A stretch of DNA of 19,397 bases from Gammaproteobacteria bacterium (GTDB lineage Bacteria; Pseudomonadota; Gammaproteobacteria; Enterobacterales; Alteromonadaceae), in contig JAIXSW010000518.1 of assembly GCA_027484495.1 (NCBI GenBank), positions 1 through 19,397 on the forward strand, read 5' to 3'. Under the pieces are notes generated by a model that saw only the letters and a list, made by a program, of their open reading frames with translations, did not search any database and had not been told where the DNA came from. A program made the translations under genes and the position numbers. Positions 1-7,193 of this stretch are shown here, piece by piece. Position 1 is the stretch's first letter. Each line of letters opens with the position of its first letter.

Positions 1-1251
1 CCGCTGATGGCTGTCGCGGGTCTGGAAGCTGGTATCGTCACCGAGCATACCCGTGTCCCCGATCCTGGGTTTTATCGTTTACCAAAAGTCAGCCGGCCCT
101 GGCGTGACCATGTCAAATATGGCCCTGGTTATGTCGACGTGTACACCGGCATTATCAAAAGCTGTGATACCTATTTTTATGATTTAGCTTACAAAATGGG
201 TGTCGATCGTATCTCCGACTTTATGCAAAAAGCCGGCTACGGCCATTTATCCGGTATTGATATCGGCGAAGAAACGTCCGGCCTGATGCCAAGCCGCGAG
301 TGGAAAAAAGTCCGGCGCAAACAAAACTGGGGCCCTGGCGATACGATCAACATCGGTATCGGACAGGGGTATTGGCAGTCTACCCCACTACAAATTGCAT
401 TGACCACTGCGACACTGATTAACGACGGTGCCCGTGTCACACCGCGTCTTGGCGAAAGTTTCCGTAACACTGAACAAAAAACCTCGCTGTTAAAACCGTT
501 GGAACAAGTGATTGAAGTGGTGAACCCACAAAACTGGGCTATCGCACGTGAAGCGATGTACCGCACAGCACATCAGGAAGGCGGCACCGCGCGTGGCGCC
601 TTTATCGGGGTCCCTTACACTGTGGGTGGTAAAACCGGCACGGCGCAAGTGATTAACATCGCCGCCGGCGTGAAATACAAAGCCACCAACATCAGTGAAC
701 GTCATCGCGATAATGCATTGTTTGTTGGTTATGCACCGCATGACAAACCGGAAATTGTCATTTCGGTCATTGTTGAAAACGTCGCCAGTGGCGGCGGTGG
801 CACCAATGCTGCGCCTGTGGCCCGTCAGCTGATGGACTACTATTTCTCCGAGCAATACAACACACCTCAGTTGCCAGACCGCGCGACTATACAAAAAGTG
901 CAAACCGAGCGTGCGCTGGCGATGGTCGCACGCGAACAACGTTATGCCGAACAGGCGGCTCGGGAGAAAGCCGAAAAAGAACGGGAAGCAGCAAAAGCGC
1001 AGGCAGCAACGACAAAACCTGTGTCAGCAGAAGCTGGTACTTCTGTTGCACCGGCCCCGGTCATCGACGAAAACGTTGAAAATTCACCAGCCCGCAGCCA
1101 GCCGCAGAATGCTGCGCCTGTCATTGTCACGCCGGAACCTGAAGACCTGCCGGCACCGCAGTTAATCGATGACGAAGAGCAAAATCAGGGCAATCAGCCA
1201 CCGGTGCAAACAACGATCACGCCGATCCAAAGTGGCGGAGGCAGACAATGA
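1..1251 (+). CDS. mrdA: Penicillin-binding protein 2 (peptidoglycan D,D-transpeptidase of elongation), 5' end outside window
   Basis: C-terminal part of PBP2, the inner-membrane transpeptidase that cross-links peptidoglycan during lateral wall growth with RodA. The reading frame is open from base 1, so 416 codons are present. The first two codons (Pro-Leu) align just after the lysine of the catalytic SxxK motif in E. coli PBP2, so the nucleophilic serine lies just outside the window. Visible from the first in-window Met: the second motif as SCD at 52-54, a conserved GIGQGYW at 117-123, and the third motif KTGTAQV at 209-215. The transpeptidase fold ends near residue 280. About 130 more residues follow: a charged Ala/Glu/Arg/Lys stretch (about 296-333, coiled-coil-like), then a Pro/Gln/Glu-rich tail. 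E. coli PBP2 has only a short tail. The stop overlaps the mrdB start (ATGA, 1248-1251). Confidence 0.95.
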   Translation, partial: PLMAVAGLEAGIVTEHTRVPDPGFYRLPKVSRPWRDHVKYGPGYVDVYTGIIKSCDTYFYDLAYKMGVDRISDFMQKAGYGHLSGIDIGEETSGLMPSREWKKVRRKQNWGPGDTINIGIGQGYWQSTPLQIALTTATLINDGARVTPRLGESFRNTEQKTSLLKPLEQVIEVVNPQNWAIAREAMYRTAHQEGGTARGAFIGVPYTVGGKTGTAQVINIAAGVKYKATNISERHRDNALFVGYAPHDKPEIVISVIVENVASGGGGTNAAPVARQLMDYYFSEQYNTPQLPDRATIQKVQTERALAMVAREQRYAEQAAREKAEKEREAAKAQAATTKPVSAEAGTSVAPAPVIDENVENSPARSQPQNAAPVIVTPEPEDLPAPQLIDDEEQNQGNQPPVQTTITPIQSGGGRQ

Positions 1252-2363
1252 ATAGCTCGATACAAGAAGCCAAAACTCGGTTTGAACGCTGGCATCTCGA
1301 TGGCCCGTTATTGTGCGGTATCATAGTGCTTATTCTGGTGGGATTGGTCACGCTGTACAGTGCCGATGGTCAGGACCTGTACATGCTGGAAGCGCAGGCC
1401 GCCCGACTTGGTTTTGCCCTGCTGGTCATGTTTGGTCTGGCCCAAATCAATCCTAAAACTTATCTACATTGGTCGGTACCGCTTTATATTTCAGGCGTAG
1501 TTTTATTAGTGTTGGTTGAGTTTTTTGGTTATACCGCCAAAGGGGCTACCCGCTGGTTGGATTTGGGCTTTACCAAATTTCAACCCTCTGAAATCATGAA
1601 ATTAGCGCTGCCGATGGCGGTCGCTTGGTATATGGCGAGTAAGACCATTCCGCCTCGTACCCGCGACGTCGTCGCCGGTTTTGTTATTTGCTTGGTGCCA
1701 ACTTTGCTTATCGCCAAACAACCTGATCTTGGCACCTCAATTTTGGTTGCAGTTGCGGGTATTTTTGTGGTGTTTTTAAGCGGTATGAGCTGGAAAATTA
1801 TCGGCGTTATCACCGGCCTTCTGGCTGGTTTTATCCCAATTCTCTGGACCTTTCTGATGCATGATTATCAGCGTCAGCGTGTCCTGACTCTGCTGGATGA
1901 AGAGCGGGACCCGCTTGGTAAAGGCTATCACATCATTCAGTCTAAAATTGCGATTGGCTCTGGCGGTTTTGAGGGCAAAGGCTGGCTGCATGGCACACAG
2001 TCACAGTTAGAGTTTTTGCCGGAGCGGCATACTGACTTTATTTTTGCGGTTTATTCCGAAGAGTTTGGTCTGATGGGCGTGTTGGTGTTAATGGCGATTT
2101 ATCTGTTTATTCTGGCCCGTGGTCTGATTATCGCCAGCCAAGCGCAGGACAATTACAGTAAATTTCTCGCCGGCAGCATTACTCTGACGTTTTTTGTCTA
2201 TGTGTTTGTCAATATCGGTATGGTATCTGGTATCCTGCCGGTGGTCGGTGTGCCCCTGCCATTGATTAGTTACGGCGGCACATCGCTGGTAACCCTATTA
2301 GCCGGCTTTGGCATTCTGATGTCGATCAGTACCCACAAACGGATGTTAGCAAAACAATCATGA
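1248..2363 (+). CDS. mrdB: RodA, SEDS-family peptidoglycan glycosyltransferase
   Basis: RodA polymerises lipid II into glycan strands in the inner membrane and works with PBP2 in the elongasome. The product is 371 aa (E. coli RodA is 370) and almost entirely hydrophobic segments with short loops, as expected for a ten-helix SEDS protein. Family signatures are clear: FQPSEIMKLA at 111-120, KQPDLGTS at 157-164, the ERHTDFIF segment whose Asp263 matches the catalytic aspartate of SEDS polymerases, and PLPLISYGG at 336-344. The start ATG overlaps the mrdA stop by four bases and the end overlaps the rlpA start in the same way, so all three genes are probably translationally coupled in one transcript. 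Identification is firm. Confidence 0.97.
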   Translation: MNSSIQEAKTRFERWHLDGPLLCGIIVLILVGLVTLYSADGQDLYMLEAQAARLGFALLVMFGLAQINPKTYLHWSVPLYISGVVLLVLVEFFGYTAKGATRWLDLGFTKFQPSEIMKLALPMAVAWYMASKTIPPRTRDVVAGFVICLVPTLLIAKQPDLGTSILVAVAGIFVVFLSGMSWKIIGVITGLLAGFIPILWTFLMHDYQRQRVLTLLDEERDPLGKGYHIIQSKIAIGSGGFEGKGWLHGTQSQLEFLPERHTDFIFAVYSEEFGLMGVLVLMAIYLFILARGLIIASQAQDNYSKFLAGSITLTFFVYVFVNIGMVSGILPVVGVPLPLISYGGTSLVTLLAGFGILMSISTHKRMLAKQS

Positions 2364-3436
2364 AGCACAGTCCTGTTTTTTTCTCCCTGCCCTTTTGCGG
2401 CAAAAAAATTTCCGTCATTGCGTTCGCGGTATTGCTCAGCGCCTGTTCCAGTGCACCTGAACAATCTGACTCTGGCCTACGCGACAACATGGACCCGAAC
2501 GCTGGCCGTTATTCACAGGACAAAGACAGTATTCCACTGCGTTTACCCACTGAAGACGAACTGCGTGACCCGGAGCCAACGGTCGAAGGCTTAAGCCGCG
2601 GCGGCAATAAGCCATACAATATTTATGGCGTGAATTATTCACCTCGCACCGATATTCTGCAGTACGAAGAAGAAGGTGTCGCAAGCTGGTATGGCAGTAA
2701 GTTCCATGGCCATTTGACGTCAAACGGCGAAGTCTACAATGTATTTTCGATGACTGCGGCGCATAAAACCCTGCCACTACCGTCGTATGTGCGGGTGACC
2801 AACCTCGACAATTACCGGACGGCTATTGTGCGGGTCAATGATCGCGGGCCGTTTCATGACAACCGCATTATCGATTTGTCTTATTCTGCAGCATACAAAC
2901 TGGGCATATTCCCGGGTGGTACCGGTCGGGTCAAGCTGGAATTAATCTCGTCACCGGCGATGGCATCGCAGGAAAGTTTTGCCACCCCGATCGCTAAGCT
3001 GCCAGATATTCCATACCAGCCAGTGACGCCCAGCGAACGACCCAGCCGCAGCAGTAATGAATTTGTCGAGCGACCTTATAACCCGGCAGGAACTGCCACG
3101 GTCGCTGCACCAAGTGCCCCCAGCCAAGTCACGCCAACCCGGAACACACCGGCTCAGGCGCGCAATACCGCCGAGAGCCGCCCGCAGCTTGCTACGGCCT
3201 CAAGTGCCGATGGCTGCTATATCCAGCTGCTCGCCAGTAGCGACAAGGCCAAAGTACAGCGGCTCGGGAACGAATTGCAGCAGCAGTTGTCCGTACCTAC
3301 AGCAATTGAAACAGTGAATGGTTTGTTCCGGCTGCTGGCCGGTCCGTTACAAAATAATGCACAGCATGTACTGGACACTGTGCGTTCCGGTGAGTATCCG
3401 CAGGCATACTTCACCAATAAAAATTTATGCAGCTGA
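2360..3436 (+). CDS. rlpA: RlpA, septal-ring lipoprotein (lytic transglycosylase family)
   Basis: Predicted 358-aa outer-membrane lipoprotein. A signal peptide ends in the lipobox LSAC, with Cys29 as the lipidated residue. A double-psi beta-barrel spans about 106-196 (GVASWYG, MTAAHKTLPLPSYVRVTN, VNDRGPF). A Pro/Thr/Ala-rich linker leads to a C-terminal SPOR domain (about 285-358, starting CYIQLLAS), which binds denuded glycan strands at septa. In Pseudomonas aeruginosa RlpA cleaves such strands, with acidic residues and a histidine in the barrel reported as important. Here the Glu (E124) and His (H135) are kept, but the position three after the Glu is Asn127 instead of Asp, so catalytic activity is uncertain. 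The start ATG overlaps the mrdB stop (2360-2363). Confidence 0.95.
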   Translation: MKHSPVFFSLPFCGKKISVIAFAVLLSACSSAPEQSDSGLRDNMDPNAGRYSQDKDSIPLRLPTEDELRDPEPTVEGLSRGGNKPYNIYGVNYSPRTDILQYEEEGVASWYGSKFHGHLTSNGEVYNVFSMTAAHKTLPLPSYVRVTNLDNYRTAIVRVNDRGPFHDNRIIDLSYSAAYKLGIFPGGTGRVKLELISSPAMASQESFATPIAKLPDIPYQPVTPSERPSRSSNEFVERPYNPAGTATVAAPSAPSQVTPTRNTPAQARNTAESRPQLATASSADGCYIQLLASSDKAKVQRLGNELQQQLSVPTAIETVNGLFRLLAGPLQNNAQHVLDTVRSGEYPQAYFTNKNLCS

Positions 3437-3444
3437 AAAGCTGC
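3429..3444 (+). other. GAAA-tetraloop hairpin over the rlpA stop codon
   Basis: The arms GCAGCT (3429-3434) and AGCTGC (3439-3444) pair perfectly around a GAAA loop, a stable RNA tetraloop. The rlpA stop codon (3434-3436) lies across the arm and loop. No T-run follows, so this does not look like an intrinsic terminator. It may stabilise the upstream mRNA end or weaken read-through into dacA 38 bases downstream. Role is inferred. Confidence 0.4.
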
Positions 3445-3481
3445 CGGAAATTAACCTGTTAGCACAATAAGAAAGAGTCTC

Positions 3482-4639
3482 ATGAATCAGTATCGTCGTC
3501 TTTTACTTGCCAGCAGCCTGAGCTGCTTTAGTTTTTTTGCCCATAGCCAGGCCGTGCAAATCACCCCTACCGCGCCGGAAGTCAATGCCAAGGGTTATAT
3601 CCTGATTGATTTTCATACCGGTAAGGTACTGGCGGAAGGCAATGCTGATGCATCCTTAGCGCCAGCCAGTCTGACCAAAATGATGACAAGCTATGTCATC
3701 GGCACTGAAATTAAAAATGGCAATGTGAAGCCAACTGATCAGGTCACTATCAGCGAAAATGCCTGGGCGAAAAAATATACCGACTCATCAAAGATGTTTA
3801 TCGAAGTCGGTAAAACCATTTCAGTGGAAGATTTGAACCGCGGCATTATTATCCAGTCCGGTAACGATGCCTGTGTGGCGATGGCTGAACATATCGCCGG
3901 TACTGAAGGCGCATTCGCGGAGCTGATGAATGCACACGCTAAACGTCTGGGCATGGAAAGTTCACATTTTACCAACTCACACGGTTACCCGGACCCTGAG
4001 CTGAAAACAACACCACGCGATATGGCAAAGTTATCCGTGGCCTTAATCCGTGACGTGCCGGAAGAATACAAAATCTATGCAGAAAAAGAATATGTGTTTA
4101 ACGGTATCAAGCAATATAACCGCAATGGCCTGCTGTGGGACAAGAGTCTGAACGTTGACGGCATTAAAACCGGTCACACCTCAGAAGCCGGCTATAGTCT
4201 GGTTACCTCTGCCACCAAAGACGGCATGCGACTGATTTCCGTCGTGATGGGCACCGACAGTGCCAAAACCCGCGAAGCCGAAAACAAAAAACTGCTGACC
4301 TATGGCTTCCGTTTCTTCGAAACCTTTTCGCCATACAAGGCCGGTGAAGAGTTTGCTTCGCAACGGGTCTGGCAAGGCAGCAAAGAAATGATCAGCCTGG
4401 GTGTCTTGTCTGAAACGCCGATCACCTTACAACGTGGCCAGCGTAAAAACATCAAAGCCGATTTTAAATTGAGCCAACAGTTGGTCGCGCCTATCGCCAA
4501 AGGCCAGGTGGTCGGCACTGTGTACCTGAAACTCAACGAAGCCGATATTGCTGAATATCCGCTGGTGGCACTGGAAGATATTGAACAGGCAGGTATTTTT
4601 GGCCGCCTCGTCGATTATGTGAAGATGCAACTGCAATAA
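3482..4639 (+). CDS. dacA: D-alanyl-D-alanine carboxypeptidase, PBP5/PBP6 type
   Basis: Periplasmic class C penicillin-binding protein of 385 aa that removes the terminal D-Ala from peptidoglycan pentapeptides and so controls cross-linking. A cleavable signal peptide covers about residues 1-24 (ending HSQA). All three active-site motifs are present: SLTK at 63-66 with Ser63 as nucleophile, SGN at 126-128, and KTG at 229-231. After the catalytic domain comes the beta-rich PBP5 C-terminal domain, then an amphipathic helix at the extreme C-terminus (IFGRLVDYVKMQLQ) that anchors the enzyme to the outer face of the inner membrane. A purine-rich AAGAAAGAG precedes the ATG. It lies 45 bases after rlpA, the usual mrdA-mrdB-rlpA-dacA order, and is followed by a strong terminator. 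Confidence 0.96.
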   Translation: MNQYRRLLLASSLSCFSFFAHSQAVQITPTAPEVNAKGYILIDFHTGKVLAEGNADASLAPASLTKMMTSYVIGTEIKNGNVKPTDQVTISENAWAKKYTDSSKMFIEVGKTISVEDLNRGIIIQSGNDACVAMAEHIAGTEGAFAELMNAHAKRLGMESSHFTNSHGYPDPELKTTPRDMAKLSVALIRDVPEEYKIYAEKEYVFNGIKQYNRNGLLWDKSLNVDGIKTGHTSEAGYSLVTSATKDGMRLISVVMGTDSAKTREAENKKLLTYGFRFFETFSPYKAGEEFASQRVWQGSKEMISLGVLSETPITLQRGQRKNIKADFKLSQQLVAPIAKGQVVGTVYLKLNEADIAEYPLVALEDIEQAGIFGRLVDYVKMQLQ

Positions 4640-4667
4640 ACGCGGTCTCAATAACAGCGTTATGCAG

Positions 4668-4695
4668 AAAGTCCCGGCACAGCCCGGGACTTTTT
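4668..4695 (+). terminator. Rho-independent terminator after dacA
   Basis: A GC-rich stem, GTCCCGG (4671-4677) with CCGGGAC (4684-4690), closes a six-base loop. Flanking A and T bases extend the pairing, and five T residues follow (4691-4695). It lies 29 bases after the dacA stop and closes the mrdA-mrdB-rlpA-dacA transcript. Confidence 0.9.
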
Positions 4696-4697
4696 GT

Positions 4698-4703
4698 TAG
4701 AAT
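4698..4703 (+). promoter_or_regulatory. Possible -10 element for ybeD
   Basis: TAGAAT lies directly after the dacA terminator and about 48 bases before the ybeD start. A partial -35 match (GGCACA) would lie within the terminator stem at 16-base spacing. Some promoter is expected here because the upstream operon has just terminated, but the match is weak. Confidence 0.3.
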
Positions 4704-4750
4704 AAGGCCCGGTTTTTTTGCTGTGCAACACAGCTTCGCGGAGGTATGCA

Positions 4751-5032
4751 ATGGTCACAGTGGTGAAAGATACCAAATTTGACGAATATCTGGAGTTTCC
4801 CTGTGCCTTTACGTTTAAGGTTCTGGGTGTGGCGCACGAAGATTTAGTGACGCAGGTCATTGCTGCCCTGCAGCAACATGCTGGTGCCAATGACTATGCC
4901 CCAACGATCAAACCATCCAGTAAAGGCAATTACCATTCAGTATCGGTCTCGGTGACGGTGCGGGACAAAGACCATATCGAGCTGCTGTATACCGAACTTG
5001 GCCGGCTCGAACTGGTCCGCTATGTCATGTAA
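4751..5032 (+). CDS. ybeD: YbeD, small DUF493-family protein
   Basis: A 93-aa cytosolic protein of the conserved YbeD/DUF493 family, which has an ACT-like alpha/beta fold and no firmly established biochemical role. The features seen are YLEFPCAFTFKVLG near the N-terminus, the central SSKGNYHSVSVSVTV strand, and the C-terminal LYTELGRLELVRYVM typical of the family. E. coli YbeD is 87 aa. The ATG at 4751 is chosen because a strong GGAGG lies at 4740-4744; a TTG further upstream in frame (4718) has no ribosome-binding site. The dacA-ybeD-lipB order is the same as in E. coli, which suggests that ybeD belongs to the cell-wall/lipoate neighbourhood without defining its job. Confidence 0.9.
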   Translation: MVTVVKDTKFDEYLEFPCAFTFKVLGVAHEDLVTQVIAALQQHAGANDYAPTIKPSSKGNYHSVSVSVTVRDKDHIELLYTELGRLELVRYVM

Positions 5033-5068
5033 CCGTGGGGTAATGCTCGCGCCCGGCGACACACTCCG

Positions 5069-5074
5069 TATAAT
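5069..5074 (+). promoter_or_regulatory. Consensus -10 element for lipB-lipA
   Basis: A perfect TATAAT lies 42 bases before the proposed lipB start, followed by a GC-rich discriminator (GGCGCCGG). No good -35 hexamer is seen 16-18 bases upstream. The gap between ybeD and lipB is 84 bases without an obvious terminator, so lipB may be both read through and separately promoted. Confidence 0.45.
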
Positions 5075-5116
5075 GGCGCCGGCTCTGTTTTGACGATTTC
5101 AGCTGAGGAATGCATA

Positions 5117-5764
5117 TTGTCCGGTTCTGCTGCGCTGATCATCCGTGATTTGGGTCAGGTCGATTACACCTCTACCTGGCAACGGATGCAGCAATTTACT
5201 GATCAGCGTGATGACAGCACTATCGATGAGATCTGGTTGCTGGAACATCCGCCTGTATTCACTCAAGGCCAGGCCGGCAAAGCTGAGCATCTGCTGTTTC
5301 CCGGTGACATTCCGGTGGTCCAGGTGGATCGCGGTGGTCAGGTGACTTATCACGGCCCGGGTCAGCTGGTCGCTTATGTGCTGTTAAATATCAAACGCCG
5401 CAATCTGGGTGTCCGCCATCTGGTGAACCTGATTGAACAAAGCATTATTGATACGCTGGCGGTCAATCAGGTTAAAGCCTATGCCAAAGCCGATGCGCCC
5501 GGTGTCTATGTTGATGAAAAAAAAGTGGCCTCATTAGGGCTGCGCGTACGTAAAGGCTGTACCTTTCATGGTCTGGCGCTGAACGTCGATATGGATCTGT
5601 CGCCATTCTCCCGGATTAATCCATGTGGTTATGCCGGCATGCAAATGGTGCAAAGCAAAGATTTGGGCGGACCTGTCAGCATGCTGCAGGCAAAACAACA
5701 ACTGACCGCACAGCTGGTAAAGCTGCTGAATGTCAGTGAATTTCAGGAAATAACAGGGTTTTAG
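5117..5764 (+). CDS. lipB: Octanoyl-[ACP]:protein N-octanoyltransferase LipB, TTG start
   Basis: LipB moves the octanoyl group from acyl carrier protein to lipoyl-domain lysines, the first step of endogenous lipoate synthesis. The product is 215 aa from the TTG at 5117 (E. coli LipB is 213). Signatures: FTQGQAGKAEH, RGGQVTYHGPGQ, RADAPGVYV-like KADAPGVYV, EKKVASLGLR and INPCGYAG. With this start the catalytic cysteine is Cys170 and the conserved lysine Lys136, one off the E. coli Cys169/Lys135. TTG 5117 is preferred because GAGGA lies at 5105-5109 with seven-base spacing; a TTG at 5090 would add nine residues and has no ribosome-binding site. It is followed after five bases by lipA. Confidence 0.95.
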   Translation: MSGSAALIIRDLGQVDYTSTWQRMQQFTDQRDDSTIDEIWLLEHPPVFTQGQAGKAEHLLFPGDIPVVQVDRGGQVTYHGPGQLVAYVLLNIKRRNLGVRHLVNLIEQSIIDTLAVNQVKAYAKADAPGVYVDEKKVASLGLRVRKGCTFHGLALNVDMDLSPFSRINPCGYAGMQMVQSKDLGGPVSMLQAKQQLTAQLVKLLNVSEFQEITGF

Positions 5765-5769
5765 TACAG

Positions 5770-6735
5770 ATGACCAAAACTGCCCGTATGGAACCAGGCG
5801 TCAAGCTGCGTGATGCTGACAAAATGGCGTTAATTCCGGTAAAAGTATTGCCAACGGAACCTGCAGAAATGCTGCGGAAGCCGTCGTGGCTGAAAATCAA
5901 ATTACCGAAAAGTTCTGAACGCATCGACGAAATCAAAGGCGCACTGCGTAAGCACGGCCTGCACTCCGTTTGCGAAGAAGCGTCCTGCCCGAATTTAACT
6001 GAATGCTTTAACCATGGCACCGCGACTTTTATGATCCTCGGCGCCATTTGTACCCGCCGTTGCCCGTTTTGTGACGTTGCACATGGCCGTCCGCTGCCAC
6101 CGAGCGCCGAAGAGCCGGAAAAACTGGCGCTGACCATCAAAGATATGAAGCTGAAATATGTCGTGATCACCTCGGTTGACCGCGACGACCTGCGTGACGG
6201 TGGCGCTCAGCATTTTGCCGATTGTATCAGCGCCATCCGCCGTGAAACGCCGGCGATCAAAATTGAAGTGCTGGTACCAGATTTCCGCGGCCGCATGGAT
6301 ACTGCGCTGGACATCCTGACCCAAACGCCGCCAGACGTGTTCAATCACAATCTGGAAACGGCACCACGCCTGTATAAACTGGCGCGGCCAGGTGCCGACT
6401 ACAAATGGTCGCTGGAGCTATTACGTCGCTATAAAGAAGCGCATCCGGAAGTGTCGACCAAATCCGGTTTGATGGTTGGCCTCGGTGAAACCACCGAAGA
6501 AATCATCGAAGTGATGAAAGACTTACGGGCCCATAACGTGGATATGCTGACGGTTGGTCAATATCTGCAACCAAGTAAGCATCACCTGCCGGTCAAGCGC
6601 TACATGCCGCCGGAAGAGTTTGAAGAAATCAAACGGATAGGCTTCGAACTTGGCTTCAAACATGTTGCTGCCGGGCCTTTTGTCCGGTCCAGCTACCATG
6701 CTGACCGCCAAGCCGCCGGCGAAGACATCAGTTAA
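5770..6735 (+). CDS. lipA: Lipoyl synthase LipA (radical SAM)
   Basis: LipA inserts two sulfur atoms into the protein-bound octanoyl chain made by LipB. The product is 321 aa, exactly the E. coli length. The auxiliary [4Fe-4S] cluster cysteines (Cys68, Cys73, Cys79), the radical-SAM CxxxCxxC (Cys94, Cys98, Cys101) and the C-terminal RSSYHAD motif, with Ser308 as an auxiliary-cluster ligand, all sit at E. coli numbering. GGAQHFADC and GLMVGLGET are also kept. The gene begins five bases after lipB, with only a weak AGGG upstream, so translational coupling to lipB is likely. A strong terminator follows the stop. I see nothing unusual in the protein. Confidence 0.98.
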   Translation: MTKTARMEPGVKLRDADKMALIPVKVLPTEPAEMLRKPSWLKIKLPKSSERIDEIKGALRKHGLHSVCEEASCPNLTECFNHGTATFMILGAICTRRCPFCDVAHGRPLPPSAEEPEKLALTIKDMKLKYVVITSVDRDDLRDGGAQHFADCISAIRRETPAIKIEVLVPDFRGRMDTALDILTQTPPDVFNHNLETAPRLYKLARPGADYKWSLELLRRYKEAHPEVSTKSGLMVGLGETTEEIIEVMKDLRAHNVDMLTVGQYLQPSKHHLPVKRYMPPEEFEEIKRIGFELGFKHVAAGPFVRSSYHADRQAAGEDIS

Positions 6736-6763
6736 TACTGATTAGTATTGCTGGGTTGATCCG

Positions 6764-6796
6764 AAACAGGCTGTGTCGCAACAGCCTGTTTTTTTT
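6764..6796 (+). terminator. Rho-independent terminator after lipA
   Basis: ACAGGCTGT (6766-6774) pairs with ACAGCCTGT (6781-6789) around a six-base loop and runs into eight T residues (6789-6796). It lies about 30 bases after the lipA stop and separates the lipoate genes from the PilZ gene. Confidence 0.92.
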
Positions 6797-6802
6797 CAGC
6801 AA

Positions 6803-6818
6803 AAGAGCTTATGCTCTT
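6803..6818 (+). promoter_or_regulatory. Inverted repeat upstream of the PilZ gene, overlapping a -10-like hexamer
   Basis: AAGAGC (6803-6808), TTAT, GCTCTT (6813-6818) form a perfect six-base inverted repeat 11 bases before the Shine-Dalgarno of the PilZ gene. TATGCT (6810-6815) inside it resembles a -10 element. It could be an operator over the promoter or a 5'-UTR hairpin. No convincing -35 is seen. Confidence 0.3.
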
Positions 6819-6839
6819 AACGTTTCTCAAGGAGCTGTC

Positions 6840-7193
6840 ATGGACAACCGTAAGTTCAGCCGTATTTTATTTAGCAATCAAGCGACCCTGCGTTTTCAGG
6901 GGCAGAATTTCTTCACGCAAGTGACAGATTTGTCGTTAAAAGGCGCGTTGATCCAACGCCCAGCTGAATTTCAGGGGCTGGTTGGTGAGCATGCCCAACT
7001 ACAATTTCAGTTAGATCAGTCAGAATTAGTGTTAGAAATGGATGTCAGCATCGCACATTTGCACCCCACCACCATCGGGCTGCGCTGCGAGCGTATTGAT
7101 ATTGAAAGCGCCAGCCACCTGCGGCGCTTACTTGAACTGAATCTTGGCGACGCTGAATTGTTAAGTCGTGAACTCAACGAGCTGTCGAACTAA
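6840..7193 (+). CDS. PilZ-domain protein, probable cyclic di-GMP receptor
   Basis: A 117-aa single-domain protein. It carries both parts of the c-di-GMP binding signature: RxxxR as RKFSR (Arg4 to Arg8), then DxSxxG as DLSLKG (30-35). A beta-rich body follows, with a short C-terminal helical segment (about 91-117) rich in Leu and Glu. There is no signal peptide, membrane segment or fused output domain, so it would act as a free cytosolic adaptor that changes partner binding when c-di-GMP is bound. The ATG at 6840 is chosen because AAGGAG lies at 6829-6834; the frame is open upstream but runs through the lipA terminator. It has its own short upstream region after that terminator. Its 3' end overlaps the convergent lipoprotein gene by 20 bases. 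The target process cannot be named from sequence. Confidence 0.88.
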   Translation: MDNRKFSRILFSNQATLRFQGQNFFTQVTDLSLKGALIQRPAEFQGLVGEHAQLQFQLDQSELVLEMDVSIAHLHPTTIGLRCERIDIESASHLRRLLELNLGDAELLSRELNELSN

